A stretch of 64,000 nucleotides of DNA from Adiantum capillus-veneris (Eukaryota; Streptophyta; Polypodiopsida; Polypodiales; Pteridaceae): assembly GCA_014529385.2 (NCBI GenBank), contig CM043966.1, positions 109,970,808-110,034,807 of the forward strand. The letters are read 5' to 3'. Numbering within the stretch: position 1 is the first letter of the stretch; each line of letters starts with the position of its first letter. Below are positions 36,701 through 47,070 of the stretch, one piece after another. Position numbers and translations under genes: made by a program. The notes below the pieces were generated by a model that searched no databases, was not told the DNA's origin, and saw only the letters and a list, made by a program, of their open reading frames with translations.

Positions 36701-37596
36701 ACAGAGATGACATGGAATTTTTTTGGCTCTGGCCATGGCAAGGGGGAGCATGATGGCGCTAGCGCTATGATAAAGAGATCCCTTACACATGAACAAATCA
36801 AGAGTAATGGAGTTGTTCTTAGGCAGGCTGCAAACATGGTTGTTTTTTTACGAGAACAATGTCCAATGCTGCATGTAGCTCTTATGCACAATCCACTAAA
36901 GCAGGTCCTACTATAAACAAGAAATTTTGGCTAGTAAAAGAGACAGAAATGGACAGGTCTAATCTATGGGGTTGTGAGAGAGTACCAGGATCTCGATCAC
37001 TCCATTGCATTTCAGGATTTTGTCGTCATGATCCTACTCAATTAAGGACCAGGCGGCTTTCTTGTTTTTGTGATGCTTGCATGAATGGCCATTGGAGGAC
37101 TTGTTCCAGCAAATCATATGCAGGGAAGTGGACACATAAGGCATTGAAACCACTCTCTGAGGTAGCAGAAGAGACTGAGGTACCAGAAGATGAAGCTGCA
37201 ATGTTTGAGGGATCCCAGGATATGCTGAGTGAGTATCTCATTGAAGGTGATAACTTTGCAGCCAATGCACACGTTGGCAATGCAGAAGGTGTAGAGTTCT
37301 TTCTTTTGAGATGTACAAAGAGAAAATGGATGACAGATTGCATCTTAAGAGATAAGTGGAAAAACAAATGTGATAAAAACACTTATGTTGTCACAGGGTG
37401 TTATTATCAACATCAAGAGGGGGACCCAAATCACTACACTCTACTTGATGATAGGGGAGTTACTAACCTGTACTCTCACCTTGTTCGGGAAATCAAGTTT
37501 GACATGCCTTTGGTAGATGCTACCTCAAAGACATATTATTTATCTCCGAAACTACATGAAACCATTTACAATGCCATGCCCTATGAAGCAGCATGA
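33708..37596 (+). pseudogene. DDE-type transposase-like gene with one intron
   Basis: Exon 1 runs from an ATG at 33708 (in frame with the longer ORF at 33882) to 34691, with an in-frame TAG at 33825. It carries basic segments (YRKRCRARKQ) and a helix-turn-helix-like VAKLLNVHPRNLYSALGR. A phase-0 intron follows (donor GTAAAC at 34692, acceptor TTTTTTCAAGCAG ending 35732). Exon 2 has a Cys cluster (DRNTCCCVYH; CKCNVCKSDG), a first acidic motif VDFAENYSFKEQNE (near 36375), WSDGAASHFK (near 36620), and GSGHGKGEHDGASAMIKR (near 36730). A Cys-rich segment (RLSCFCDACMNGHWRTC) and a C-terminal domain ending LVREIKF...YLSPKLHETI follow. Frame changes occur near 36612 and 36900. The D...SDGA...HGKG-x-x-DG-x-x-x-K pattern matches a family I recall mainly as uncharacterised animal proteins; I infer an RNase H-fold transposase. 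Confidence 0.6.
34692..35732 (+). repeat. Transposase intron filled with GCTATATAGC-type short repeats
   Basis: The intron is almost entirely composed of degenerate units of about 60-90 bp built from phrases such as TATGTGTGCTATATAGCA, GTGTGTAATAATAGC and CCCTATCTATGCTATTATG. The same vocabulary occurs at 37920-38400, 43960-44810 and 57640-58555, there as the reverse complement (GCACATAGCAC). Splice signals bracket it and protein similarity resumes on both sides, so it lies within the gene. Confidence 0.75.
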
Positions 37597-37674
37597 TACC
37601 TATATAACAGGCTTATATTATGTTCTATATAGCCTTCACCATTCAGTACCTCCTTACACATGTCCATTGTTCTA

Positions 37675-38400
37675 TGTATCACATACCACACAACCACACA
37701 GAGCACATAGCATAGAATCACACACATTTCAGATAATGAGGTTACTATTGTGAACATGTTGCACCTTGAAAAAAGTTAGCCAAGATATTTATCAAAAAAG
37801 ATTGGGAAGAAAACATTATCCCATTCACTTTCTTGATCCCATTCACTTTCTTGATGAATCTCAAGTAAACATGTCTCATTCTTACAATCATCTCACTTTT
37901 ATGAATAGCTACCCATTGGGTGTTATGGAGTTGTGTACAAGCTACTATATGTGATATGTAGCTAAGTAATGTGTCAAGATAGTCCATTGTCTCTACCTAG
38001 GCTATTATGTGTGCTATATTGCACAAGTGTGTGTAATAATAGCCCAATGTCCCTGTCTATGCTATAAAAGGACTCTATTGTAGTCAGATAGCAACATGTG
38101 TGCTATACAATAAAAGTGTGTGTATCACATAGCACAACGTTCCTGTCTATGATATGATGTGTGGTATGTGAATGAGCTATATTACATATTGAGAGCACTA
38201 TGTGTGCCATATAGCCTAAGTGTGTGTAATAAGAGGCGAATCTCCCTATCTATGCTATTATGTCATAGTATTTCTTGTAGTATGAGTGCTATATAGGATA
38301 ACTATGTGTAATAATATCCCGATAGTCCTATCTATGTTATTATGTGTGCCATGTAGCAGGACTCTATCAGAGTATGATAACATCATATCACCAAAATAAA
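37675..38400 (+). repeat. Partial duplication of transposase exon 1 end and intron
   Basis: 37780-38385 repeats 34617-35245: the last ~25 codons of exon 1 (GRKHY...LDESQ), the donor site, and the first ~550 bp of intron repeat. Just before it, 37675-37766 (ACCACACAGAGCACATAGCATAG...GAACATGTTGCACC) matches 44510-44600 and 58170-58262, which lie in introns of the minus-strand gene. The segment therefore joins pieces of both genes. Confidence 0.75.
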
Positions 38401-38514
38401 ATTACATCATTCAATAATTAAGTTTAGAGAACTTTGAATAGGTCAGTTTTTTGTATAGTAATCGCAAGTACATTCAGTGCGCAAAATGTTGTATACATGA
38501 TTCCATAACCACAA

Positions 38515-40759
38515 TCAAACTTCCCTACATACTTCTCGTTGACCTCTATAGTGGCTGATGACATGAGCAAACACTATGTCCGAAGCATTTTCAAACTGGT
38601 TAAATCTTTGCATCAGCATTAGGGCTGGGTGAGACTGTCCACTTGAGTAACCAAGGGAACAATGTGCTAACCAAGTAAATTGGGGACTTACAAATATCTG
38701 CTGGTTCACATGAAGCAGGACAGACCCAAGTCTCGGGAGGGTTGAGCAGACACTTGTAGAGTGTGTCATCCACCAGCAGTGTATTATAAGAGTTGAACTT
38801 AGGATGGTGCTTCCAAAAGTATTTCAAACTTGAAAAATATGGGCTTTGCGTTATCTCTACATGGAGGGATCCCAGGAACTTCATTTAGATTGAAGCTCGC
38901 CTCTTGACCGATAATATCGAGGAAAAATTGTTCGTTCAGCCTAGGAAAGCATGCACTCAAAGAAAGTGCTAGATTGTCCTGAGTCATGCAGCTCCATAGT
39001 GCAACTTGTGCTCTTTGCAGCAGTGCATGCAAAAGGATTGATTCATTGGGCCTGACCACATATTCAAATTGCATCTTTCCTGTAGCATTTGGCCCAGTGA
39101 CTACCCGATACCTTGATCTTGCCCAATCAGGATTACTGCTTCTCGCTATTCCTTTGTAGAAGGAGACCTTATACCTCCTTATGAGAAGCCCATTCACATC
39201 CAGTATGATGCATAAATTGTCCCTTCTCTTCTTGTCCTCAAAAGACGTAGGAGGCAGTGCAACAATCTGTATTGGCATTACCACAAGACACTCTGGCCTC
39301 TCTTGCCTCTCATATTCATGTCCATTTTTGGCCTCTTTATCAACATTCTTTGTACCTACCTCATTTGTATCTGTAGCAGCCGCTCGACCCATAGGGACCT
39401 CTGGACTTTTACCTTTGGTATTCCCAACAGTGGGATCTGTACAAGACTGAGTTGTATCATGTGCAACTGCCTCCTTTGTGTCCACATCAGCCATGAAATG
39501 TTCCCCCATTGCCTCTCCCGATTGAGTTGCTCTGTGGGCACCTCTGTGCCTTTCCGTGCCTCATTGTTTTTCTCTATACATGCCTCAGTTGTATTATGTG
39601 TATTTGCCTCTTTCATGTTTGTAGCAACCATGAGAACTTCTCCCATTGCCTCTCCCGATTGAACTGCTATGTCACCTGCCTCAACTGTGTCGGCAGAAGC
39701 CGCGACATCACCGTTACCCACTACTGAGCCTATTCCAGGTACTCTCTTAGCGAGGTCCTTCTCACCGAAGCCTCCCATATCTTCAACAGCGGAAGTTGTA
39801 CCCTTTGCCTCCTCTGCATCAACAATGTCATCAGTTGCATCACTTGGACAGACCACCTCGGCTTGGGCTGTGACATGTTGTACCCACTACCTCACGTGTT
39901 CCAGCTTCTCTCTCAATGAGGATCTCCTCACCCATGCCTCTCGTATCCTCAATAGTGGCATCTATACCCATAGGCACAACTGCATCAAGAAGGTCATCTA
40001 TGACAGCATAAACAATACTTTCTGTTCCACCATCATTAACATTGCCATCAGCAGCAGCATCTATGCTAGCATCAACTTCCATAGCATCCACAATGTTATT
40101 TGTGCAGGCATCAACTATCGTAGCATCAGCAATGGCATCTATGCAGGCATCAATTGTAGTAGCTTCATCAATGGAATCTGTGCCACATTCAACAGTGGCA
40201 TTTGTACCCATAGCCACAATTGCATCAAGAGGGGCATCTATGACAGCATGAGCAATACTTTCTGTTCCACCATCATTAACATTGCCATCATCAACAACAT
40301 CTGTGCTAGCATAGCATCCACAATGTCATTTGTGCAGGCATCAACTACTGTAGCATCAACAATGGCATCTGTGCAGGCATGAATTGTCGTAGCATCATCA
40401 ATGGCATCTGTGCTAGATTCACCAGTGGCATCTATACCCATAGCCACAACTGCATCAAGAAGGGCCTCTATGACAGCATGAACAATACATTCTGTTCCAC
40501 CATCATTAACATTGCCATCAACAGAATCTGTGTGAGCATCAACTTCCATAGCATCCACAATGTCATTTTTGCAGGCATCAACTAGCGTAGCATCAGCAAT
40601 GGCATATGTGCAGGCATCAACTACCATAGCATCATCAATGGAATCTGTGCTAGATTCAACTGTGGTGGGGGTGGGTAATGTACCTTTTTCAAGTTTAGCA
40701 CGATCAACATCTATATGCACATCATCATGTACAGCGTGCACATCAACTGCATTAGGCAC
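38515..40759 (-). pseudogene. NLI/FCP1-type HAD domain protein: C-terminal exons of the minus-strand gene
   Basis: Frame 39509-38799 carries a HAD motif I, CIILDVNGLLIRR (near 39170-39205), then RPNESILLHALLQRAQVALW (the motif II neighbourhood, W-S). After a frameshift near 38830, frame 38884-38600 continues with YFWKHHPKFNSYNTLLVDD and YKCLLNPPETW, the K...N-T-L-x-V-D-D motifs of the NLI-interacting-factor family. A GTAAGT donor-like site near 38697 precedes FNQFENASDIVFAHV, which fits the domain's C-terminal helix. The second Asp of the usual D-x-D is Asn here (DVNG), as in a plant subset of the family, so phosphatase activity is doubtful. Upstream (39856-39356, 40217-39840, 40834-40238) is acidic repetitive sequence in shifted frames. 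The 5' side is cut by a solo LTR. Confidence 0.6.
39955..40665 (-). repeat. Coding tandem repeat, period about 237 bp, three units
   Basis: Each unit encodes about 79 residues rich in Asp, Ala, Val and Thr, of the type DACTDAIADATVVDACTND followed by DGNVNDGGTE and AVVPMGIDAT. The phrase ACTTCCATAGCATCCACAATG recurs at about 40070-40100, 40310 (shortened) and 40540-40560. Units differ by small indels that shift the frame. This is an acidic low-complexity region between the zinc-finger part and the HAD domain. Confidence 0.75.
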
Positions 40760-41626
40760 TGATGGATGCAAAGCGGACCCCAAACCCTGACGGACTCTAA
40801 AACGACAGAGGCCGAATGGCCCGCCTCGAGACATCCACGGTAAAGTGAACAGGGGGAACCACCTAGCTTTGAGCGTCTAGGACGCAAACCACGATGATAT
40901 GAACACCGTGAACCTATACACCGAAAGAGAGAGAGAGAGAGGAATTTGCAAATGATGAAAACCCTCGGGGGTGTGAGGGTGAATTATTTCTGCAATATTT
41001 ACAAAATGGCATGCCGTGGTGGTAGAGAGGTAGGGAGAGGAGGTGGTGCAACCTACTTGGTGCGTTCTCTAAGACGACTCAATGATTGTGAATACTTACT
41101 ACCAAGAGCGTGCATACGTGTGTGCATCAACCATTGAAATCGAGAGATGGATGTGGTTCCCTTCGTATGGTGCAATTTCCAAGGCAAACCCAACACACAA
41201 GCCCCCTCCCCGTGTGATGGTGATAGTGTCAATCCTTCTCACTACACTCTAACAAATGCTTGGCTCCTCAGGAATTGCCCCCCCCCCCCCCGATAGTGAC
41301 CTCTCATTGCCAATTTATAGGTGTTGGCTGCTTGGATTATGGTAATCCCAGTGTGGTTAGGGTAAGCTTAATCGGGGAGACAAAGCAAGTGGTGGGTTCG
41401 GTGTGCTTGACCCTTGCTTTGTTTTGGGAGGTTATTAAAAGATGGGAATCTCTAAGTGGTACTTTGTGACCATCACCTAGAGAGGATATTTACAAAAAAG
41501 TGGAAATTTACAATGTCTTGGGTGAAAACTGAAGATAATGATGAAAATAACCTATAAATTATTGGGATGGCATCATGGTTGCGTGTTGCCGGCGAATGGT
41601 GTGATGTTGGTGCATCGATGTTGAGA

Positions 41627-41725
<99 letters not shown>

Positions 41726-41789
41726 GGTTCTACTGCCGCAATTCGTGAGAGAGAGGGAGATTTCTGCTTGCGCGGCCTGAGCGCCCGAG

Positions 41790-41845
<56 letters not shown>

Positions 41846-42290
41846 GAGGGAGAGGGAGGGGTGAGGTGTGTGGATAATAGAGACAGAGAGAGAGTGTGAG
41901 GGAATAGAGGGAGGAGGGCCGCGCCTTGTGGGCCGCCGGACAAGAGAGTGAAGGACAGGGGGGGGGGGGGGTTGGCAATGGAGTGGGGTAGGGGAGATGT
42001 GTGGGTGAGAGAGAGCGGAGGGGGGGTGGTTACTGTCTTGCATGGGAGCTTGAGGACGAGAGGAGGGAAGCAAGTCAATGGGTGGGAGTGAGGGAATATA
42101 TCAGCGGGCCAAGGGGGAGGGAATGAGTCCGAGGGGAGGGTGAGGCGAGTGGGTGGGGAAGATAAGGTGATGGGTTGGGGAAAGAATATTAGCGGACCAA
42201 GGGGGGGGGGGGGGGGGGGGTAATGAGAGTGGGGGTAAATTGGGAGAGAGGGTATTGGGGGGGGGGGGGGGGGGTATGTAGGGAAAATGA

Positions 42291-42337
<47 letters not shown>

Positions 42338-42361
42338 ATTTTATCCAATGCCTGTAGGCGG

Positions 42362-42393
<32 letters not shown>

Positions 42394-42492
42394 AATAAGT
42401 TACAGGGGGGTAAATGAGAGGGGGGGGGGGGGGGGGGGGGGGGGAATAAGTTTTTTTCTTTTTTTTCTTTGATTTTTGAAAGTCCGCTATCA
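40760..42492 (-). mobile_element. Solo LTR of the B/C retrotransposon family
   Basis: Starts TGATGGATGCAAAGCGG and ends GTCCGCTATCA, the same edges as the element B LTRs, with no internal region. A 4-bp target duplication GCAC flanks it (40756-40759 and 42493-42496). It is shorter than the B LTRs (1733 bp) because the (GT)n-rich middle is missing; (GA)n tracts occupy about 41627-41721, 41791-41840 and 42295-42334, and G runs about 42202-42220, 42367-42392 and 42421-42444. It lies inside the minus-strand HAD/RING gene and separates its two halves. Confidence 0.85.
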
Positions 42493-42545
42493 GCACATTT
42501 TCAACAAATGCAACAGTACTAGTAGCTGTGCAGGGATCAACTGTA

Positions 42546-43391
42546 TCAGAAGACTTTTTTTTTTCCTGTAACCCCCCTGGAAGTTGTAGCACCCCATCTT
42601 GGATTCCTCATAGGATAAGACTGAGCCAGTGAACCTACAGACCCCTCAATTGTATCAAAAGACACTTTTTTTTTCCCTGTAACCCCTCTGGAAGTTGTAG
42701 CACCCCTTCTTGGATTGTTCACAGGATAAGACTGAGACAGTGAACCTACAGACCCCTCATCTAGAAACCCTAAAGAGCGAGTGCATCTCATGCAAGTTCC
42801 TCTTTTTTCACCTTCTAGATTATCTACAACAAGAGAAAGTAGAAACATATTACTAAACATGTACAGAAAATAAATCAAATAGTTTGCAACTACTCGATGC
42901 AAAGAATTAAGAGATGTGTCACAAACAAATTCCAACACTTGATTTATCAATGAGCATGGATACAATAGGGGTGCAATGGATTGCACATGCCTTCTAAAGA
43001 CATCTTCTAATTGCATGAAGTTACAAAAAAAACACACTCACTGCTTTGCATTTGGTTTCTTTTTCTTCCTAAATGAATCAAGAGGTATATCCATTGTGGG
43101 ACTTCCACCTAAGTTCTTGGGAGTCGATTTATTGCCCTTTGGTGTTGGCTTCTTCCCTGCTGAAGGGGGTGATGTTGCTTTCACCGCATCTGCAACTGCC
43201 TCATCTGATGCTTCATCTCTAGTGTCCACACTTGGTGATGCTTTGTAACTCAACGGATAATGCAACAACCTTCTTGGAGTTAGTTCTTGCTTAGGTGATT
43301 TGACTGCAGAAGACTTTTCCATCAAGATGTCTTCAACTACTCCACGTATTGCATCCCCTACGGCAGACTCTGCTTCAAGGGCTGGCTGCAT
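42546..43391 (-). pseudogene. Middle exons of the minus-strand gene (Lys/Pro-rich and repeated segment)
   Basis: Frame 43391-43038 encodes AIRGVVEDILMEKSSAVKSP, a Lys/Pro-rich tract (GKKPTPKGNKSTPKNLGGSP) and MDIPLDSFRKKKKPNAKQ, a possible nuclear localisation signal. Frame 43037-42546 continues with QLEDVFRRHVQSIAPLLYPC and, after a hydrophobic stretch that is probably an intron (about 42820-42890), a tandemly repeated segment of ~36 residues (EGSVGSLAQSYPMRNPRWGA and its partner). The corresponding part of the second copy at 56037-56855 has one unit of that repeat. Function is unknown. Confidence 0.45.
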
Positions 43392-43514
43392 CCCTTGGGT
43401 GGACTCCGCTTCAATGGAAAGTGGCCCTGCAATAGTAGTAGAAAATAATTGACACGGTGACTACCTGCACTTGATTCTTTCATCTCACTCTTCACCTTTA
43501 GACCAATCATATGC

Positions 43515-43793
43515 TTAGCTCTTGAGGGATTCGGGAACAGACATGTTGCAATCTAGTGCAACACAATAGCCATAGTCCCTACATACATGCGCGAAGCATA
43601 GCATATGGTACACATGGGTGCAAGGAAGGGAGAATACATCCAGGCTTCTGGCATCGAAGGGGAATCCACATCCTACACAATGGTAGGACCCATTAAGTGC
43701 CACCTCGCTAATGCTCTGCTTAAAATCCACAGGAGGAAAAGGCTTCATCAAACTGGCTCCCCACGTTATGTGAAGTCCTCTCCATGGTAACAC
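43515..43793 (-). CDS. RING-H2-like zinc finger exon, copy 1
   Basis: The minus-strand frame encodes YHCVGCGFPFDARS, then FSLPCTHVYHMLCFAHVC and YCVALDC. Spacing is C-x2-C-x15-C-x-H-x3-H-x2-C-x4-C-x5-C-x4-C, close to a RING-H2 finger but with altered spacing in the last pair. RING-type fingers usually bind zinc and recruit ubiquitin-conjugating enzymes; here only the fold-like pattern is supported. The upstream end (near 43793-43870) is a probable splice acceptor after a repeat-filled intron. The second copy at 57072-57455 keeps all the Cys and His residues. Confidence 0.55.
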   Translation of the reverse strand: MLPWRGLHITWGASLMKPFPPVDFKQSISEVALNGSYHCVGCGFPFDARSLDVFSLPCTHVYHMLCFAHVCRDYGYCVALDCNMSVPESLKS

Positions 43794-43959
43794 AAAATTT
43801 AAAGTGCTTTGATTCCTGTGCTATGTTGGTCTCTACTTCTGCAAGTAGTGCCTGTGAAACAAAGAAGACAACACATCTAATTTAAGTCTCAATAACCCAA
43901 CAACAGCAGATTGCTGAAAAGAATATGCAGCGTGAATCTTATCCATTATTTGCAATACC

Positions 43960-44810
43960 ACATATAAGACAAGCACTTACTCTATATGCTATAAACACAA
44001 GCTTGATGTGGTATATGATATGCATTGTGCTATATAGCACATAGCAGAATCCAAGTATAATGTGCTATAAGTGCTACATAGAGTATGCACTGTAGATCAT
44101 AGCAGAGAGACTTTTTAAAATACTAGATATAGCCCAAACATTTTCTCTATATGATATATAGCACAAGCTTGTTGGGTATATGATATGCAGTGGGCTATAT
44201 GAGACATAGCACATAGCATATACCACAAATATTGTGCTATGCAGCACATATCACAATTAGAGATGTGATATGTAGCACATAGCAAAAATAGATATTGTGC
44301 TATATATCACAATTCACTATTCCACACACTCTAGGGCTATATTGTGAACATATAACACACAAAATGTGCTATTTAGCTCATGGCACATCAAAATATTGTG
44401 CTATGTAGCACATATCAATATATAAAACACACTTCAGGGCTATCTTGTGAGCATATAGCATATAGGTTATGCTATATAGCACATATTACACTTGTCCATT
44501 GTGCTATGTATCACATAGCACATAACCACACAGAGCACATAGCATAGAATCACACACATTCCAAATAGATGAGGGTACTATTGTGAACATGCTGCATTTA
44601 GATTGAACTATAAAGCACATAGCATATAACCACCCACTCCATGAAGATGATGGCTATGTTGTGACCATATAGAACATATTTTGTGCTATATAGCACATAG
44701 CAGAAATAGAATATGCTCATACAGTACATAACCATACAATCCAAAACACTCTAACGACATAACCACATGGAAGTGAACCACATACTCCAAAACAAAGTGA
44801 AGCACATGTA
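43960..44810 (-). repeat. Intron repeat array with GTGCTATATAGCAC palindromes, copy 1
   Basis: Degenerate short repeats based on GTGCTATATAGCAC (perfect palindrome at 44027-44040), GCACATAGCACATAG and TATTGTGCTATGTAGCAC fill the stretch between the coiled-coil exon and the RING exon. The vocabulary is that of the transposase intron in reverse orientation. Confidence 0.8.
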
Positions 44811-44819
44811 GGAGGGTAT

Positions 44820-45711
44820 GCACCTTTTCTTTAGCCACATTGGCTTCTAATTCAACAACGTTCTCTCTAGTAGTACTCGAGAACTGTCCAATCAAATCAA
44901 TCAGGCGTTGTCGAGCTACAGGGTCTTGCACGCAATCAATCTCCGTTTGCAACTTTATGGCCAAAGTGTTTGAGCTTTGAGCACCCTCAGCCCTATGCAA
45001 TTCTCTGACTTGATCCTCTACCTACTTCTTTGCACCCTCAAGTCTTGACTTATAGTCTTGCAATCTGCCCTATGCAATATTCTTTATTTCTGCAAGTGCC
45101 CTGCTATCCTGCTCTGCCAATTGTACCAGGCATCCTCCTGTAGGCACGCTTGACAATGGTACAGACGTACCTTCTGTTTTCAATGATGATCTGGTAGAGG
45201 CAGCAGTGGTTTTGGAGCCTCTCCCTCTACCACTCATCTGCTCTTCCCACCTCTTGATCTTGTTTGGCAAGTTGTGTCTTTCTTCTGTGGCTCTCATTGC
45301 CCTCTCTGCAAAGATAGCCCAAGAAATTTGATGTTTGCCAGATTCACTGCACTTTTCCAATGCAAAGGCCTTTGCAAATTGAGTCCCTACTTCATACATG
45401 AAGGGACCCTCCTGGTAGACATTCCAGTGTCTCCACACAAGCTTCTGTAAGAACTCCGACCGAGCATGGTATGCCTTCACTTTCTTCTGGTTACCCGAAA
45501 TAGGCTTTGGGCATATAAAGACAGCTTCCCTGTCCTCCTCAGAGATGTCATTGTTTCCTGTCAAGCTACGTGGATCAACTCCCTCCAATGGCAATCCACG
45601 CTCCATATGAAATTTCTCGGCAAGACGACAAAACTTCGTACGTAGAGGTGGTTCGATGTTCCTAACTAGACTACTGCTTTCTTGAATCGGATGCTTTGAG
45701 GAAGGTGTCAT
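44820..45711 (-). pseudogene. N-terminal exons of the minus-strand RING/HAD gene, copy 1
   Basis: The start is taken at 45711 (MTPSSKHPIQESSSLVRNIE). The first ~170 residues look globular (RTKFCRLAEKFHMERGLPLE; VWRHWNVYQEGPFMYEVGTQ), followed by a basic Gly/Ser/Thr tract (MSGRGRGSKTTAASTRSSLK) and a charged helix-prone stretch that could form a coiled coil (LQDYKSRLEGAKK; DPVARQRLIDLIGQFSSTTR). An in-frame TAG at about 45069 is absent from copy 2 at the same place. A second TAG (about 45024) is shared by both copies and may instead mark an exon end. The family is not recognised. Confidence 0.45.
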
Positions 45712-46195
45712 GATGCAGTCTCAAGTGATATACCTGCACATCATCCAATGAACTCATGAGACATGGTGTACCCTTTCTTATCATCCGTGCTAAAAAGAAA
45801 CAAGAACTTCATGGGCTTGCTCTTGTAAGCAGGGCATTCAAGGTGATGTGCTATGGGATTTTCCTCAAGATTGCATGCAGCTTGTGGACTAGCAAATTAC
45901 CTTGGGAGTCTATGTCCTCTCATGCAGCGAGCAGCAGCAGCATTAGGTTTTGCTCGCCTCTTGTTGCAAATGAGCAAGGTGTGGCACTCATGCAGCTCCA
46001 AATGCAGCTTAATGTAGCTAAATGATCCCAGGTGGGGCGCGCGTGCTGAAGCAGTAGAGCATGTACATGTTCAATGGGAGAGACATACCTCGAAGAGAAG
46101 AGGGCGGTTACTGCAATCGTCCATGAAGCAGCCAAGCTTGCACAGTAGAAGCTCTATGCACAATAGACATTTAGCACACGTGCACGCGCGCGCAC

Positions 46196-46232
<37 letters not shown>

Positions 46233-46234
<2 letters not shown>

Positions 46235-47070
46235 CGCAGGGGGGGGGGGCACGGTGTTTGAAATTGCCAACTACTCATGAAACAAAGTGGGTGTGTGAAC
46301 GCTGAATTTTTCAATATAACATTTTTTAGAATATAAATTTGGACGTCTGAAATATGGCACCAGTGACCACACCCCCAATGTCATGCTATGCTATTTAATT
46401 ATATCACATATATAGATTTCCACCTATTCATGCTTTCACCCACCAACAATTGTCAAGTATTCACGACCTCTTTGTGTTAAGAGTTATTTCCTTGAGATAC
46501 TGAAAATTTCTAGTTGACCTTGCTTTTGCATCAAAAGCTAACCTCTTAAAAATATCCTACAGTATGAAATCATACATAAAGCTCAAAAACTCATGAAAAT
46601 AGGAAATCTCAAACCCTGATGATCAAACTCAATTGAGCTGCTCTTGTCAATGTGTTGCATGGAGAGAAGCCATGCTTCTTCTTGAAATCAGTTCTTACTC
46701 AAGCCTTTCTTGAGTTTTGTCTTCAAACCAATCTTTTCTCTTTGCTAACAATGTATTTGGAAAAAAAATTGGTTCTTATGTTAATTGCTACAAGTCTTCC
46801 TTGTGCTTTCAACACTTAAAATGCACAATTATGGAAAAACTTCCATGGAAGCACACACGTCTGATGCATGCCATAGTTATCAAACACATTTTCATTAAAA
46901 GTAAAATCAAATGCATACCTAATGACATACTCTTGTTGACTTGTCTTGCTAAGCGTGCAATTTACTTTCCTTCTATGCCAACATCTTGCAAGTTGCCTGA
47001 GGTTTCCTAGCTTTCCTTGCAAGTTTGGCCATGCCAAATCCTTTGTTGGGACGATATTTGTCATCTTAGA
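46233..47070. other. Upstream flank of the RING gene, copy 1
   Basis: This stretch follows the GA tract at about 46198-46232. The minus-strand frame 47079-46816 (87 residues, basic, with RQLARCWHRRKVNC) is preserved in copy 2 (60861-60598) with only conservative differences, so it might be a real exon; a donor-like GTATGC lies near its end. No family recognised. Confidence 0.3.

Noticed and set aside
39181-40790. Plus-strand frames rich in Ser/Ile/Asn across 39181-40790
   Set aside because: Antisense shadows of the acidic tandem repeat and HAD exon.
33458-46400. A terminal inverted repeat pair delimiting the transposase/RING locus
   Set aside because: I compared about 33420-33560 with the complement of about 46190-46400 and found only short chance matches; the boundaries remain unknown.
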